Numbered from the stretch's first letter, positions 16,197-25,820 are shown. The stretch: 64,000 nt of DNA from Lactobacillus sp. Sy-1 (GCF_019303535.1 NZ_JACCIU010000001.1:682001-746000); one strand, 5' to 3'. Program-made: numbers and translations. The notes: generated from the sequence alone by a model not told the origin.

Positions 16197-18566
16197 ATGA
16201 AACTAAAACCATATTTATATACGACAACGGTATTAGCAACCCTTGCAGCCACGGGGGCATTTAGTCGGATTGCCAATGCCGATGTCACCAGTGCCGCAAC
16301 TGCAACAACGCAAACCACATCCACTAATAATCAGCCGACTGCTGCAAATGCCACAGTGACAACTGATTTAACTGCTACTACCGCTACCAAGGACGCTACT
16401 ACCTTAGTACAAACTGCTAAATCAACAAAGTCGGCTGAAGCGATAGCCACTAATAAAAGCAGTTCAGTTGTCCAGAGTACGAGTAGGGCTAGCGTAGCGA
16501 GTTCCGCATCTGCTGACGTTTCTACAACGAGTGTCGTTAGTCCCATCGTTGGGAAGAATACTAGTTACTCCAGTGCTAGTGTTAATGTGAATAGTCAAAC
16601 CATCAGTACAATGGAAAGTTTTGCTGCTAAGTATCCAGACATCGTAGATCCCACTTTTAATCAAAATTTTCATTTTAATACTTCCGACGGCTATTCAAAT
16701 GATATTCAATCAATGATGCCCCATTACGCTAATGATGGCTCGATCAAGTATTGGGATATTTACTACTTAGCTCAACCACTTGCAAAGCATCAGGGAGTGC
16801 AATACGAATGGAAGCACATGGTAACGACTGATTTTAAAACCTTCCAAGATTTTGATACCTCAAACAGATTTAGCATCAATAACGTGGCAATTCCGGATAA
16901 GTACTACGTTAATAGTATTGATAACTCCCCATTTCAGGTCTCCGATACTAATAAGACTGGAATTCCGTGGGGAGCTGCCGCATCAGGGACCGTTATTAAT
17001 AACAATGGTTTGTTGAAGGTTGATCAATTTGGAAACGCCATTGATTCAGATGCAAAGTTAGCATACTTTACTAACTTTACCAATGGTCAGAGCATCTACC
17101 TAGCATATAGTAATAAAGACGGTCAATTTCATCCATACAGCATGAAACCAGTGATGAATCCCAAGACGATTAGTGGCTTAGAGGATAAGACCGACTTTCG
17201 GGATCCGTACGTAATGCAGACTAAGGCGGGGGGGTTTGTTGCCTATGTTGCCGGGGGCTTGGACGACCGGATGTACGTATTAACCAGTATTGATGGGGTT
17301 AACTGGACTTATCAACCCCAATATACGATTGATTTAACTGGGTACCATGTTTCAGAAATGCCAGTAGTGAAAACATTGAATGGTCAGCCAATGATGTTCT
17401 TCATTGCTGGAAGTAAGGACTATACTGGGAACCAAAGTGGGAGTTATGTGATTACCGGTTCATTTAATACCGACGGGGTGTTTACCAAAACCCCTGAATC
17501 AAAGGTTACGAAGATGGATGATGGTTTTGATAATTTCGCTGCAAACTACGCTAGTCTCAGTGCGAATAAGTTAGTTTCAATGGCTTGGCTAGGGAACTGG
17601 ACCTACTCACCGAACCTCTTTAACTACAATGATATAAACCACTTTGGTAGTTACACGTTAGCTAGAACCATTACCTATAAAAACGGGAATTTCTTGGTAG
17701 ATCCAATTGAACCCACTTCCAAATTAGTTGGTAACTATAACTTAAAAGCAAAGAGTACGTTTGCGGTTGGAACTGATAATAAGGTTGCGTTGAACTTCAA
17801 TGGAGATCAAACGGTTAAGTTAACTAGGCAGGATGGAACAAATAACAACGTTACCATTAAAACCGCCGGGAACACACTAACGATTACTCGTTCGTGGAAC
17901 ATGAATAGCTCCATGAACAAGACCACCACTATCAATGTTGGAAAAGCTACTAAGCAGGCCATTCTCTACGTTGATAATAGTTCGATTGAGCTATACCTTC
18001 CAGAAGTTCATAAGATGTATACGTTACTAACGTTTAGCTACAAACAAAATAGTGGTTACAACATGACGTTAGCTAATCGGGCCACGGTCAGCTACTCAAC
18101 CTTTAATTTTAATACGCAAACCGTTACCGCTGAAAACATTAAAACGACCTTGGCGACCGCTAAGCAACAGTCGCAAAAGCGGGTTAGTGATTCGGTAAGC
18201 GAATTTAAGGGTGACTGGAAGCAACAAATGAGCCGAGCTGATTATAAGCAGGCCGTGCAATCCATTCAAAAGCAGTCTAAAGCAGCCCTTAGTGCCCTGA
18301 AGTCAGCTAGCACCATGAACGCTTTGATTAAGGCTGAAAATAGCTTTAATACCTGGTTGAATAAATTATCAACCCAGGTGGCTAGCACCGTGAAAACCAT
18401 CACGATTAAGAAGAACACGAAGATTTATACCGATTTGAATGGTGATAAATATAACCAAGCAACTAAGCGAACAAATAAAGTCGCTGTGAATAAAGTCGTT
18501 AATAGCAATGGTCAAATCTGGTATCAAGTGAAAATTAACAATCAAATTGGTTATATCCAAAAATAA
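16197..18566 (+). CDS. secreted GH32 fructan hydrolase with cell-wall-binding tail
   Basis: A 789-residue exported enzyme. The signal peptide is cleaved after ANA (residue 28), then a Ser/Thr/Ala-rich stretch runs to about 135. The GH32 propeller follows: the putative nucleophile is D169 in YSNDIQSMM (in place of the usual WMNDPNG), the stabiliser D336 in FRDP, and the acid/base E387 in SEMPVV. A beta-sandwich domain runs to about 660, then a helical Gln/Ala/Lys region, then a roughly 50-residue SH3-like C-terminal module instead of LPxTG. NDIQ-type GH32 enzymes include levan- and fructan-degrading members. The start is ATG 16197; AAGGAG is 15 bases away, an unusually long spacing. Confidence 0.85.
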   Translation: MKLKPYLYTTTVLATLAATGAFSRIANADVTSAATATTQTTSTNNQPTAANATVTTDLTATTATKDATTLVQTAKSTKSAEAIATNKSSSVVQSTSRASVASSASADVSTTSVVSPIVGKNTSYSSASVNVNSQTISTMESFAAKYPDIVDPTFNQNFHFNTSDGYSNDIQSMMPHYANDGSIKYWDIYYLAQPLAKHQGVQYEWKHMVTTDFKTFQDFDTSNRFSINNVAIPDKYYVNSIDNSPFQVSDTNKTGIPWGAAASGTVINNNGLLKVDQFGNAIDSDAKLAYFTNFTNGQSIYLAYSNKDGQFHPYSMKPVMNPKTISGLEDKTDFRDPYVMQTKAGGFVAYVAGGLDDRMYVLTSIDGVNWTYQPQYTIDLTGYHVSEMPVVKTLNGQPMMFFIAGSKDYTGNQSGSYVITGSFNTDGVFTKTPESKVTKMDDGFDNFAANYASLSANKLVSMAWLGNWTYSPNLFNYNDINHFGSYTLARTITYKNGNFLVDPIEPTSKLVGNYNLKAKSTFAVGTDNKVALNFNGDQTVKLTRQDGTNNNVTIKTAGNTLTITRSWNMNSSMNKTTTINVGKATKQAILYVDNSSIELYLPEVHKMYTLLTFSYKQNSGYNMTLANRATVSYSTFNFNTQTVTAENIKTTLATAKQQSQKRVSDSVSEFKGDWKQQMSRADYKQAVQSIQKQSKAALSALKSASTMNALIKAENSFNTWLNKLSTQVASTVKTITIKKNTKIYTDLNGDKYNQATKRTNKVAVNKVVNSNGQIWYQVKINNQIGYIQK

Positions 18567-18597
18567 AAAAAGTCGCCAATCGGCGACTTTTTTATTT
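18565..18597. terminator. bidirectional intrinsic terminator
   Basis: AGTCGCC (18571-18577) pairs with GGCGACT (18582-18588), extended by A and T runs on both sides. It lies between the convergent GH32 and pepI genes. Confidence 0.88.
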
Positions 18598-19503
18598 ATT
18601 AAAGGTGTCATTTTCAACTGAGCGAATAAAATCAGCAAGGTGTTTGTAGTAAACCGGTGCGTTATCAATCATGTGGTGATGACCACCTTCTGGCGTAGAG
18701 ACAAATTGAGCATTTGGAATCATCTTGGCCATTCGTTTTCCAGTTTCAATTGGCATTGATTCATGTTCACCGAACGTTACTAGGGTTGGAACGTGGATAT
18801 CCTTTAGATTATCGGTATTATGCCATTCACCTAGTTTACCAGTGATCACAAATTCATTATCACCTTGGAAGGCGTTGTAAATGGTGGTGTTGGCGGTACT
18901 GGTCAAATGGGCAATGGCAGGGGGCTGCTTTCTATCAATGTAGTCCCGGTTCAACTTATCAACATCGGCTTGGTAACGGTCATTATCGTAGTCGTTATTA
19001 GCTTCACATTCCTTCATGAAGGCTAATTCATCGGCTGAAAATTCACGTTCCCGAATTTGGTTTAGGTGGGTGGTGTAATCATCAATTTCATCAACCATCG
19101 ATGAGATGATGGCACCCTTAAGGTGTTGACCAAAGTTTTGGGCGTAGAGTTGGACTAACAGACCGCCCCACGATTGACCGATTAAGTAGAACTTATCAAT
19201 GCCTAATTTTTGGCGCACTTCATCCACCTCGTTTAAGAAGTAGTCGTAGGTTAAGACCTGCTTAGCAACTTCAGGGTCGTCAAAGTCAGGGGAGTCGGAG
19301 TACCACGAGCCGAGTTGGTCGTACATATGCACTTGAACGTCCAATCCCTGCTTCTTCAACTGTTCGGCAGTGTCTTCCCAATATTCATGGTTACCACCGG
19401 GGCCACCGTGAAGGGCGAGTAGGTGGATGGGCCCGGTGCCTGAGGTATGGGTCCAAAGGTGATATCCGTTATCTAAGGTAATAATCTTGGTTCCTGGTTT
19501 CAT
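18592..19503 (-). CDS. pepI: proline iminopeptidase
   Basis: A 303-residue cytosolic serine peptidase of family S33 that removes N-terminal proline from peptides. The oxyanion motif HGGPGG is near residues 32-37, the nucleophile elbow GQSWGG near 110, an acidic residue lies in the FGEHE segment and the catalytic His is in GGHHHM. The lid region is rich in acidic residues. It lies 45 bases downstream of pepX on the same strand, so the two proline-specific peptidases are likely co-transcribed. Confidence 0.88.
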   Translation of the reverse strand: MKPGTKIITLDNGYHLWTHTSGTGPIHLLALHGGPGGNHEYWEDTAEQLKKQGLDVQVHMYDQLGSWYSDSPDFDDPEVAKQVLTYDYFLNEVDEVRQKLGIDKFYLIGQSWGGLLVQLYAQNFGQHLKGAIISSMVDEIDDYTTHLNQIREREFSADELAFMKECEANNDYDNDRYQADVDKLNRDYIDRKQPPAIAHLTSTANTTIYNAFQGDNEFVITGKLGEWHNTDNLKDIHVPTLVTFGEHESMPIETGKRMAKMIPNAQFVSTPEGGHHHMIDNAPVYYKHLADFIRSVENDTFNK

Positions 19504-19548
19504 TGCAAAACCCCATTTCTAATTATTTGTTTATTATCTTACCACTTT

Positions 19549-21993
19549 TTAGGCTTTTTTGTTGAACAGGGGAACCGTCAACGATGATTGGTTGGTGTTT
19601 AAGTGGTAGGTAACCCCCATCGTGCCCCGAACCGTCATTGAAAGGTCGGTTGCATAGATCACCAGCCCCAGTTGTCGGCCTGCGGGAAGGTGGTAGAAGG
19701 TTGGCTGTAGCTCAAATGATAGGTCGTAGTATTGATTGGGCGTTAATTCGTTGACCCGGTAGCTATTTTGCCGATTTTGCATGTTGAGGTGGCCAATGGA
19801 AATCATCTTGAACGGACTAGGGTGGGCCTGCTTAGTAAATTCCCTTAAGCTATCCTGGGTCCACTGGAAACCAGCGTTGATCGCATTAAGGCCGATGGTT
19901 GAAGGACTGACGTTCAATCGGGTGGCTTCACCATAATCGATTAACATGGCGCTGACTAACCCGACGTTGTGGTCACTTGCGAGTGTTAGGTGGACCCCAA
20001 CCTTACCATCAATGGTGATGTCATGGGCAAGGGGCTTGGTTTTAAAGATCAGGCGGGTCTGATCGATTGGCGAATCAGGGTTGTTTACCAAGTCGTTCAG
20101 CCATTCGTCGTACTGTCCGCTTGATTCATGCTTGGTGTATTCAGTCAGTTGTTCCTTTGTTAACTGATCAAAAAACGCTGGGGTAACGTGGTCGTAGGGA
20201 TGTTCGATTTCGCTTTGGTCGTTTAAGTTGAGCGTCTTGATGGTCTGATCGGTCGCCCAATTATCAAGAGAGTGCCAGGTTTCTGGAGTGACATTATCTT
20301 GAATCGTTACTGGTGGAATCAAATCGTTCGCGTGGTTATCAACCGCAAGGAGTTTATTGGTCAACCAGAGGTTCATCATATCAGTGAAATCAAGCGAGCG
20401 AAAGTTATTGATGTAGATGTGTTGGCCCTGGTGGAGAAATAGCTTTGTCTCCACTGGGACGTCCTTGAGGGCCTGGTATAGATTTTCAACGTTACGGGGT
20501 TTGACGTTCCAATCGTTCAGTCCATGGACTAGTACCATGTCGGCTTTAATATTGCCAACGTCCTTAAGGTAGTTTCTGGCATCCCAAAATTGGTTATAGT
20601 TGCCGGTGAGCCGGTCTTGGTCGCGGGTAATGTCGGCCAATTGCTGTTCCCACTTTGCCTTGATGCGATGGTAATCACCAGCCCGTTGTTCACGACTAAA
20701 GGTTTCCTCTGCTAAAACGTCTGCATCCTCACCTTGAAAACCACCGGGTGCAACGACTAAACCATTTTCCCGGTAGTAGTCGTACCAACTAGAAATGGCT
20801 GCTTCTGAGATGCAGGTCTTAAGACCTGCGACACCAGTGGTGGCGGCTGCAGTTTGAAGGGTTCCAAGGTACGACCGCCCGGTCATTCCGATGTTATGGT
20901 TGGACCACCAGGCCTTTATTTTGATTTCACCATTGCGGTTCGTGAAGGCGTTTCGCTTGCCATCGAGCCATTCGATAATGGCGGTAGTGGAGAGCGTCTC
21001 CGCCCGGTCACCAGTGGTGCGGAGTCCATCTGAGTCCTTAGTGCCAATTCCAGCAGCGTACACGACCGCAAAGCCACGGGCTAAAAAGTAGTTATTGAGG
21101 GTGTATCCCCACCCGTTTTGGAAGTGTTCTTCAGCATGGCGGGCGGTTTTACCGTTGCCAATTCGCTTGGCGGGCAGGGCTTGTTGATCGGCAACCGCTT
21201 CAATATCCGAGTACTCTAGTTGGTTCGGGTCCTTATGGGCGATTGGCTGGTCAACGTTATGGGTCAGCTTTTCACCTGCGATGTCATTTGTCCCCTGGTC
21301 GTATGGACTAGCGGTAAATAGGGTGGGGACCTTCAGACCAGATTCGGTTTCAGCCGGGCGGATAACGTGAGCCATTAGCAGGTCGCGTTTTCCATCATGG
21401 TCAGTATCCAGATCGGATTCAACGTAGACAACTTCACGAATTAAAGCGGTGGTGTCGAATACGGGTTGGGTCTTACCATTAAAAATGAGGGGCGTTGCTA
21501 AGTCATTAAATTGAGCAAAGTAGCCATCCGCAGCCAGGGCGTCTAATAACGTCTGGCCAAACTTAGTATGGGTATTTAAAAGAAGGTACCATGCTTTTAA
21601 TACCGTGGTAGAGTCAAATTCATCGGGAGCGTCCAGTAAGATTGGCAGGTTAAATTCAGCCCACTTAGTTAGTGGATCAGCCAGTGAAAAATCCTCATTA
21701 GTTTGAAATTGAAGGAGTTGGAAGGCGAGGTTGTAAAACTGCTGCTTGCTCACAGGCGCCTGACTTGCGAAGAACTCGTGGGCATCGGTATCAGCGTCAA
21801 CCATGAAATCAGTCAATGCGATTTCTTTACTCTGGGCAGTGCGGTAGTTAACCAGTGCACGATTAACGAGATCGTGGAGTAATTCATTAGCAGCCAGGGA
21901 TTGGTTTTCTTGATCTAAGAACCGAATTGTATGTAATTCTGATTTGATATCGGTGAGTTTGGTTGGGACGAAAGCAAATTGATGGTTTTTCAT
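19549..21993 (-). CDS. pepX: Xaa-Pro dipeptidyl-peptidase
   Basis: An 814-residue cytosolic serine peptidase (S15) that cuts X-Pro dipeptides from oligopeptides taken up by Opp. The length fits the PepX family. The nucleophile lies in GMTGRSYLGTLQTAA (about residue 373), with a partner Asp in HGLNDWNVK and a His in HQGQHIYI. The N-terminal about 150 residues form the dimerisation helices seen in lactococcal PepX. AGGAGG lies 7 bases before the ATG. It leads a unit with pepI. Confidence 0.93.
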   Translation of the reverse strand: MKNHQFAFVPTKLTDIKSELHTIRFLDQENQSLAANELLHDLVNRALVNYRTAQSKEIALTDFMVDADTDAHEFFASQAPVSKQQFYNLAFQLLQFQTNEDFSLADPLTKWAEFNLPILLDAPDEFDSTTVLKAWYLLLNTHTKFGQTLLDALAADGYFAQFNDLATPLIFNGKTQPVFDTTALIREVVYVESDLDTDHDGKRDLLMAHVIRPAETESGLKVPTLFTASPYDQGTNDIAGEKLTHNVDQPIAHKDPNQLEYSDIEAVADQQALPAKRIGNGKTARHAEEHFQNGWGYTLNNYFLARGFAVVYAAGIGTKDSDGLRTTGDRAETLSTTAIIEWLDGKRNAFTNRNGEIKIKAWWSNHNIGMTGRSYLGTLQTAAATTGVAGLKTCISEAAISSWYDYYRENGLVVAPGGFQGEDADVLAEETFSREQRAGDYHRIKAKWEQQLADITRDQDRLTGNYNQFWDARNYLKDVGNIKADMVLVHGLNDWNVKPRNVENLYQALKDVPVETKLFLHQGQHIYINNFRSLDFTDMMNLWLTNKLLAVDNHANDLIPPVTIQDNVTPETWHSLDNWATDQTIKTLNLNDQSEIEHPYDHVTPAFFDQLTKEQLTEYTKHESSGQYDEWLNDLVNNPDSPIDQTRLIFKTKPLAHDITIDGKVGVHLTLASDHNVGLVSAMLIDYGEATRLNVSPSTIGLNAINAGFQWTQDSLREFTKQAHPSPFKMISIGHLNMQNRQNSYRVNELTPNQYYDLSFELQPTFYHLPAGRQLGLVIYATDLSMTVRGTMGVTYHLNTNQSSLTVPLFNKKA

Positions 21994-22089
21994 CTAAAAA
22001 CCTCCTATGATTTGTTATAATTAAAATAGATATTAACAAGAATTATGAAATAAAAATGATAAAATGACAACAGAAAGGGTGGATAATTT

Positions 22090-22503
22090 ATGAAAACTGA
22101 ATTAGATGGTGGGGCCATTATATACCGAGTCGTGAATGGTCAACCAGAATACCTACTATTAAAGAGTGCCACTAGTGACTTTTGGGGCTTTCCCAAAGGT
22201 CACATCGAAGGGACTGAGAGCTACGAGGAAGCTGCGGTCCGCGAGGCAAAGGAAGAAACCAACTTAACCATCCAGTTGGATACGGGATTTAACCATAACT
22301 TGGATTACGATATGAATAACGGAAACCATAAGACGGTTAAATTCTTCGTCGCCGAGGTGCCAGATGATTCAGCAATCACCAGACAGGAAGTTGAAATTAG
22401 TAACTACGGCTGGTTTGCTTATCAAGCCGCCCGGGATCGATTAACATATGATAATTTAAGGGAATTACTTGACGCAGCAGAAAAATATTTAACTAAATCG
22501 TAG
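22090..22503 (+). CDS. Nudix hydrolase (Ap4A hydrolase-like)
   Basis: A 137-residue protein with a complete Nudix box running from GHIEGTESYE to REAKEETNL (about residues 37-59). Metal-dependent cleavage of a nucleoside diphosphate linked to another moiety is expected. The overall pattern (FWGFPKGHIE at the start of the box) matches asymmetrical diadenosine tetraphosphatases. AAAGGGTGG precedes the ATG. Nine bases separate it from the guanylate-kinase-like gene, so both probably act on purine nucleotides. Confidence 0.85.
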   Translation: MKTELDGGAIIYRVVNGQPEYLLLKSATSDFWGFPKGHIEGTESYEEAAVREAKEETNLTIQLDTGFNHNLDYDMNNGNHKTVKFFVAEVPDDSAITRQEVEISNYGWFAYQAARDRLTYDNLRELLDAAEKYLTKS

Positions 22504-22512
22504 GTGGCGCAA

Positions 22513-23094
22513 ATGAAAAAGATGGTGTTAGTAATTACCGGGGCAGCCGGGAGTGGTAAGACAACCCTTTGTAAATACATTTGTAATAAGTTCCACTTAC
22601 CAAAGGTAGTTACGCATACCACGCGGGCTCCACGGACCGGGGAACAAAATGGGGTCGACTACTACTTTGAAACTGATGATAGTTTTGCCAAGCGGCATTT
22701 TTTGGAATCCGTTGATTATGCAGGGGCGCAGTATGGCTCCTCACTTGAGGGTTTAGAAGCCGCATGGAAAACGGCATCATTGGCTTGCATTGTATTAGAT
22801 ACCAAGGGTGCGATTGAATACCAACGACAGTTAGGATCACAAGTGATTACCATATACTTAACCGTAGATAACGGTAAAAATAGTGCGGCGTGTTTACGAA
22901 AACGAATGGAAGAACGCGGTGACGATCCTGAAAAGATTGCTAAGCGAATGCAAAGTGCTGAAAATCAACGGGATCAACAATTGCCCGCTGAACTTAAGAA
23001 TCATGCGGTGGTAATCAAGAATGATGATTTAACGGTAGCTAAGCAACAGGTAGATACGTTTATGGACCAATTACGAGTTCAATTGAAAAGTTAG
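22513..23094 (+). CDS. guanylate-kinase-like nucleotide kinase
   Basis: A 193-residue P-loop protein with GAAGSGKTT near the N-terminus and the GMP-binding signature THTTRAPRTGEQNGVDYYF, and a lid with RMEERGDDPEKIAKR. That is the guanylate kinase fold, yet the P-loop differs from the usual GPSGVGKG of housekeeping Gmk, so it may be a second, specialised kinase. The start is ATG 22513 with TAGGTGG six bases upstream; a GTG at 22504 lies inside that site. It follows the Nudix gene directly. Confidence 0.78.
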   Translation: MKKMVLVITGAAGSGKTTLCKYICNKFHLPKVVTHTTRAPRTGEQNGVDYYFETDDSFAKRHFLESVDYAGAQYGSSLEGLEAAWKTASLACIVLDTKGAIEYQRQLGSQVITIYLTVDNGKNSAACLRKRMEERGDDPEKIAKRMQSAENQRDQQLPAELKNHAVVIKNDDLTVAKQQVDTFMDQLRVQLKS

Positions 23095-23182
23095 CAATCT
23101 TTAATGCTTACTTAACAAATCCTTTATAAATATTTGGTAGGATGTTACTTACTAACATGAAACATGATCGGGATGATTTAAA

Positions 23183-23659
23183 ATGGATAAACGAACTCCG
23201 CCACTAATTACGCCCTTTGCAATTTTATCGATTGCGCTGGCGATGAGTGCGGTCAATATCGTAAATAATAAGGTTACCAATACTACTGAGGGAGCTCCGG
23301 TGCGTAGTTCTGCAGTCAGTGGCTTTAATAAAAATAGTACTAGTAGCAATAGCAACAGTAAGGATGAATCAAAGAAACGAGATTCATCCAGTAGTTCTGC
23401 TAGCAATAGCGATAGTAGTAAGGATTCCAGTAGTAGTAGTGATGAAAGCTCCAGTAGTAAAGACTCAAGTCGTAATAGCCAATCTAGTACTGATAATACA
23501 ACTTCTGGAAGTAAGAACGAAAGCTCTGATAAGACCGCTAGTAGCAATGAAAATAGTGATAGCTCCAGTGCTGATAGTCAAAAAACAGCTTCCAGTAGTA
23601 GTAATGAAACTGATAATACCCAGTCATCAAGCAGTAGCGATGAAACCAATACTAATTAA
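23183..23659 (+). CDS. membrane-anchored Ser-rich protein, function unknown
   Basis: A 158-residue protein with one hydrophobic helix (about residues 9-27, PFAILSIALAMSAVNIV) and then a tail of more than 110 residues made almost only of Ser, Asp, Asn, Thr, Lys and Glu. No folded domain is evident. The tail is likely extracellular and may carry O-glycans like other Ser-rich proteins in this window. The ribosome binding site is weak. The membrane protein gene 13 bases downstream is probably co-transcribed. Confidence 0.68.
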   Translation: MDKRTPPLITPFAILSIALAMSAVNIVNNKVTNTTEGAPVRSSAVSGFNKNSTSSNSNSKDESKKRDSSSSSASNSDSSKDSSSSSDESSSSKDSSRNSQSSTDNTTSGSKNESSDKTASSNENSDSSSADSQKTASSSSNETDNTQSSSSSDETNTN

Positions 23660-23672
23660 GGAGGGGTAATTA

Positions 23673-24497
23673 ATGTTTACATTCTTAGACGCAGTTAATC
23701 AATATCTGGGTTACATTAATTTTAGCCCCAAATTAAAAAATCGCATCTATACTTTAGTTGGTGGGGTCGCCACAGCCTATCTATTTTACGCTGGGACGCG
23801 TTTTATAATTAACGGAGTGGTTTTACAAGGAGCGCTCTTTTTAGCGGTGTCGTTATTCTTATTGTACTTTCTATTTTTGAACGTTGTTTACTATTTTACG
23901 GGGCATCGGGCACCTTTTGATATTTCGCCGAAGGTTGAAAAACTACTGCGAATCAAGCCACGTGAACCGCAAACGACGGCTTCAATTAAACCGGTCATTG
24001 ACGACCTGCAAAATCCGCGGAAGATTCCAATGGATGGTTTTTACGATCCGAAGCACGTGTTACCTGCTAAGGTGGTTAGTAATCAAGGTGAGCTTAAAAA
24101 TATTGACATAATTGCCCATGATATGCTGACAAATGCCTTGATGACCGATAACTATGCTGGATTGAGTGAGAAAGAACTTCTGAATTACCTTAGCCAAAGC
24201 CGTAAACCAGCATACGCGATTTGTGCGGGAGCATTAATCCCTCACTTTAGTTTAAAGTTGGAGGCTGGCCAATACGTGGCCTATGCCGGAATTAATCAGG
24301 CCCACTTATTGCGGGTGGGCGTCGTACAACGAGTGGGATTACAGTCGGTTAATAACATTAATCCTAACCGGGTCGAACTATTCGCAGCTTCAGCAATTAT
24401 GGTTGGTGGGAACTTTAAAATTAACGGACGAGCTGGAACCGTTGACCAACAACAAGAATACCGAATCCAAATGCGCATTGCATTTAAAAACGAATAA
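23673..24497 (+). CDS. two-helix membrane protein, function unknown
   Basis: A 274-residue protein with two adjacent membrane helices (about residues 27-48 and 50-73) and a roughly 195-residue soluble part that contains a conserved-looking PRKIPMDGFYDP stretch and several beta strands. From memory it resembles uncharacterised lactobacillar membrane proteins with a DUF label; I assign no function. AAGGAGGGG precedes the ATG, and the gene lies 13 bases after the Ser-rich protein gene, suggesting the two work together at the membrane. Confidence 0.75.
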   Translation: MFTFLDAVNQYLGYINFSPKLKNRIYTLVGGVATAYLFYAGTRFIINGVVLQGALFLAVSLFLLYFLFLNVVYYFTGHRAPFDISPKVEKLLRIKPREPQTTASIKPVIDDLQNPRKIPMDGFYDPKHVLPAKVVSNQGELKNIDIIAHDMLTNALMTDNYAGLSEKELLNYLSQSRKPAYAICAGALIPHFSLKLEAGQYVAYAGINQAHLLRVGVVQRVGLQSVNNINPNRVELFAASAIMVGGNFKINGRAGTVDQQQEYRIQMRIAFKNE

Positions 24498-24534
24498 AAA
24501 GCTTGCAGTCCAATTACGGATTGCAAGCTTTTTT
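24494..24534. terminator. bidirectional intrinsic terminator
   Basis: AAAAAGCTTGCA and TGCAAGCTTTTTT form a strong stem between convergent genes. Confidence 0.85.
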
Positions 24535-24548
24535 GCGTTACTAAATAA

Positions 24549-25820
24549 TTATTCTAAAACGTATTGATTAAAGCGCTTTAAATCATCAGCCGGCATCTCG
24601 ACGGTTAATTTGGTACCATCATCTAGGTATTCGGTGTTTAACACGGTGGCTTGTTCATTGAGCTCTGAAACCACTTGCCCATCTTTGAATGGAATCAATA
24701 GGTCCTGGGTAACGTAGTTCTTGAAGACGGTCTCTTTAATTAATTCGACCAGGGCATCGATGGACTGATCATCCGTAGCAGACATGATTAAATTATTTCC
24801 TTCCCGAAAAGGATAGCGACTATCGGTAAGGTCAGCCTTGTTCATGATTGTAATCATAGGAATCTCTGGAACGCCGATTTCCTTTAGGGTCTGTTCGGTG
24901 GTATCCATCATTAATTGGCGGTCCGCATCGGAAAAGTCCACGACTTGAACTAGCAGATCAGCGTTAGCTGCTTCTGCTAGGGTGGAACGAAAGGCGCTAA
25001 CTAGTTGGTGGGGTAACTTACTGACGAAACCAACCGTATCACTAGCTAGTAATTTTTTATTGTCCGGGAACACCAAGCGCCGCACGTTGGTATCCAAGGT
25101 GGCGAAGAGCATGTTTTTAACCATTACCTGCTTATTTTCGTCACCAAAGCGAGTCAGAAGCTGGTTCATAATGGTAGACTTACCAGCGTTAGTGTATCCA
25201 ACTAGGGCAATCGTAGGAATTTGATTAGTTTCACGTTGCTTTCGTTGGGTCTGGTCGGATTTTTGAATTTGCTTTAATTCGTGCTTGATGTGCGAGATCT
25301 TGTCCTGGATGGTTCGCCGGTTTAATTCGTATTGTGATTCACCAGCCCCCCGACTGGTAAAGCCACCGCCACCGGCTCCGGTTTGTTGATCCAGCCGTTG
25401 ACTAGCACTGGTGTGCAGACGGGGAAGCTGGTATTGGAGTTTGGCTAATTGGACCTGAAGCTTTGCTTCGTGGGTGCGGGCTCGGTTGGCAAAAATTTCT
25501 AGAATCAAACCAGTTCGGTCAATGATCTTAGAACTAGTTTGTTTTTCTAAGTTTCTGATTTGACTAGGGCTAAGTTCATCGTTTACCACGACGGTTTCGA
25601 CACCGTCATCGGCTAATGCCGCCGCTAGTTCAGCAACTTTGCCCTTACCAAAGTAAGTAGCAGCATCCTTATGGTCTGTTTTTTGCACTAAACTTTCGAC
25701 GACCTGCATGTTGTTTGCAACGGCGAGGTTATTTAATTCGGCCATTGAGTAATCAAAGTGCTGATCCTTGATGTTCAGGCCAATTGTAATTACTGGGGTT
25801 AACGTTTTTTCTTCGTTCAT
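24549..25820 (-). CDS. hflX: ribosome-associated GTPase HflX
   Basis: A 423-residue cytosolic GTPase that splits or rescues stalled ribosomes under stress. The N-terminal HflX domain (to about 190) contains TYFGKGKVAEL and the Gly-rich GAGGGGFTSRGAGESQ loop. The GTPase domain has G1 GYTNAGKST, G3 DTVGF and G4 NKAD in IMNKADL. A short C-terminal domain follows. TAGGAG precedes the ATG. It is monocistronic, facing the membrane protein gene across a shared terminator. Confidence 0.93.
   Translation of the reverse strand: MNEEKTLTPVITIGLNIKDQHFDYSMAELNNLAVANNMQVVESLVQKTDHKDAATYFGKGKVAELAAALADDGVETVVVNDELSPSQIRNLEKQTSSKIIDRTGLILEIFANRARTHEAKLQVQLAKLQYQLPRLHTSASQRLDQQTGAGGGGFTSRGAGESQYELNRRTIQDKISHIKHELKQIQKSDQTQRKQRETNQIPTIALVGYTNAGKSTIMNQLLTRFGDENKQVMVKNMLFATLDTNVRRLVFPDNKKLLASDTVGFVSKLPHQLVSAFRSTLAEAANADLLVQVVDFSDADRQLMMDTTEQTLKEIGVPEIPMITIMNKADLTDSRYPFREGNNLIMSATDDQSIDALVELIKETVFKNYVTQDLLIPFKDGQVVSELNEQATVLNTEYLDDGTKLTVEMPADDLKRFNQYVLE

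Noticed and set aside
23152-23547. Minus-strand Leu-rich frame opposite the Ser-rich tailed protein
   Set aside because: It is the antisense shadow of Ser codons (AGT/AGC, TCx) and has no ribosome binding site.
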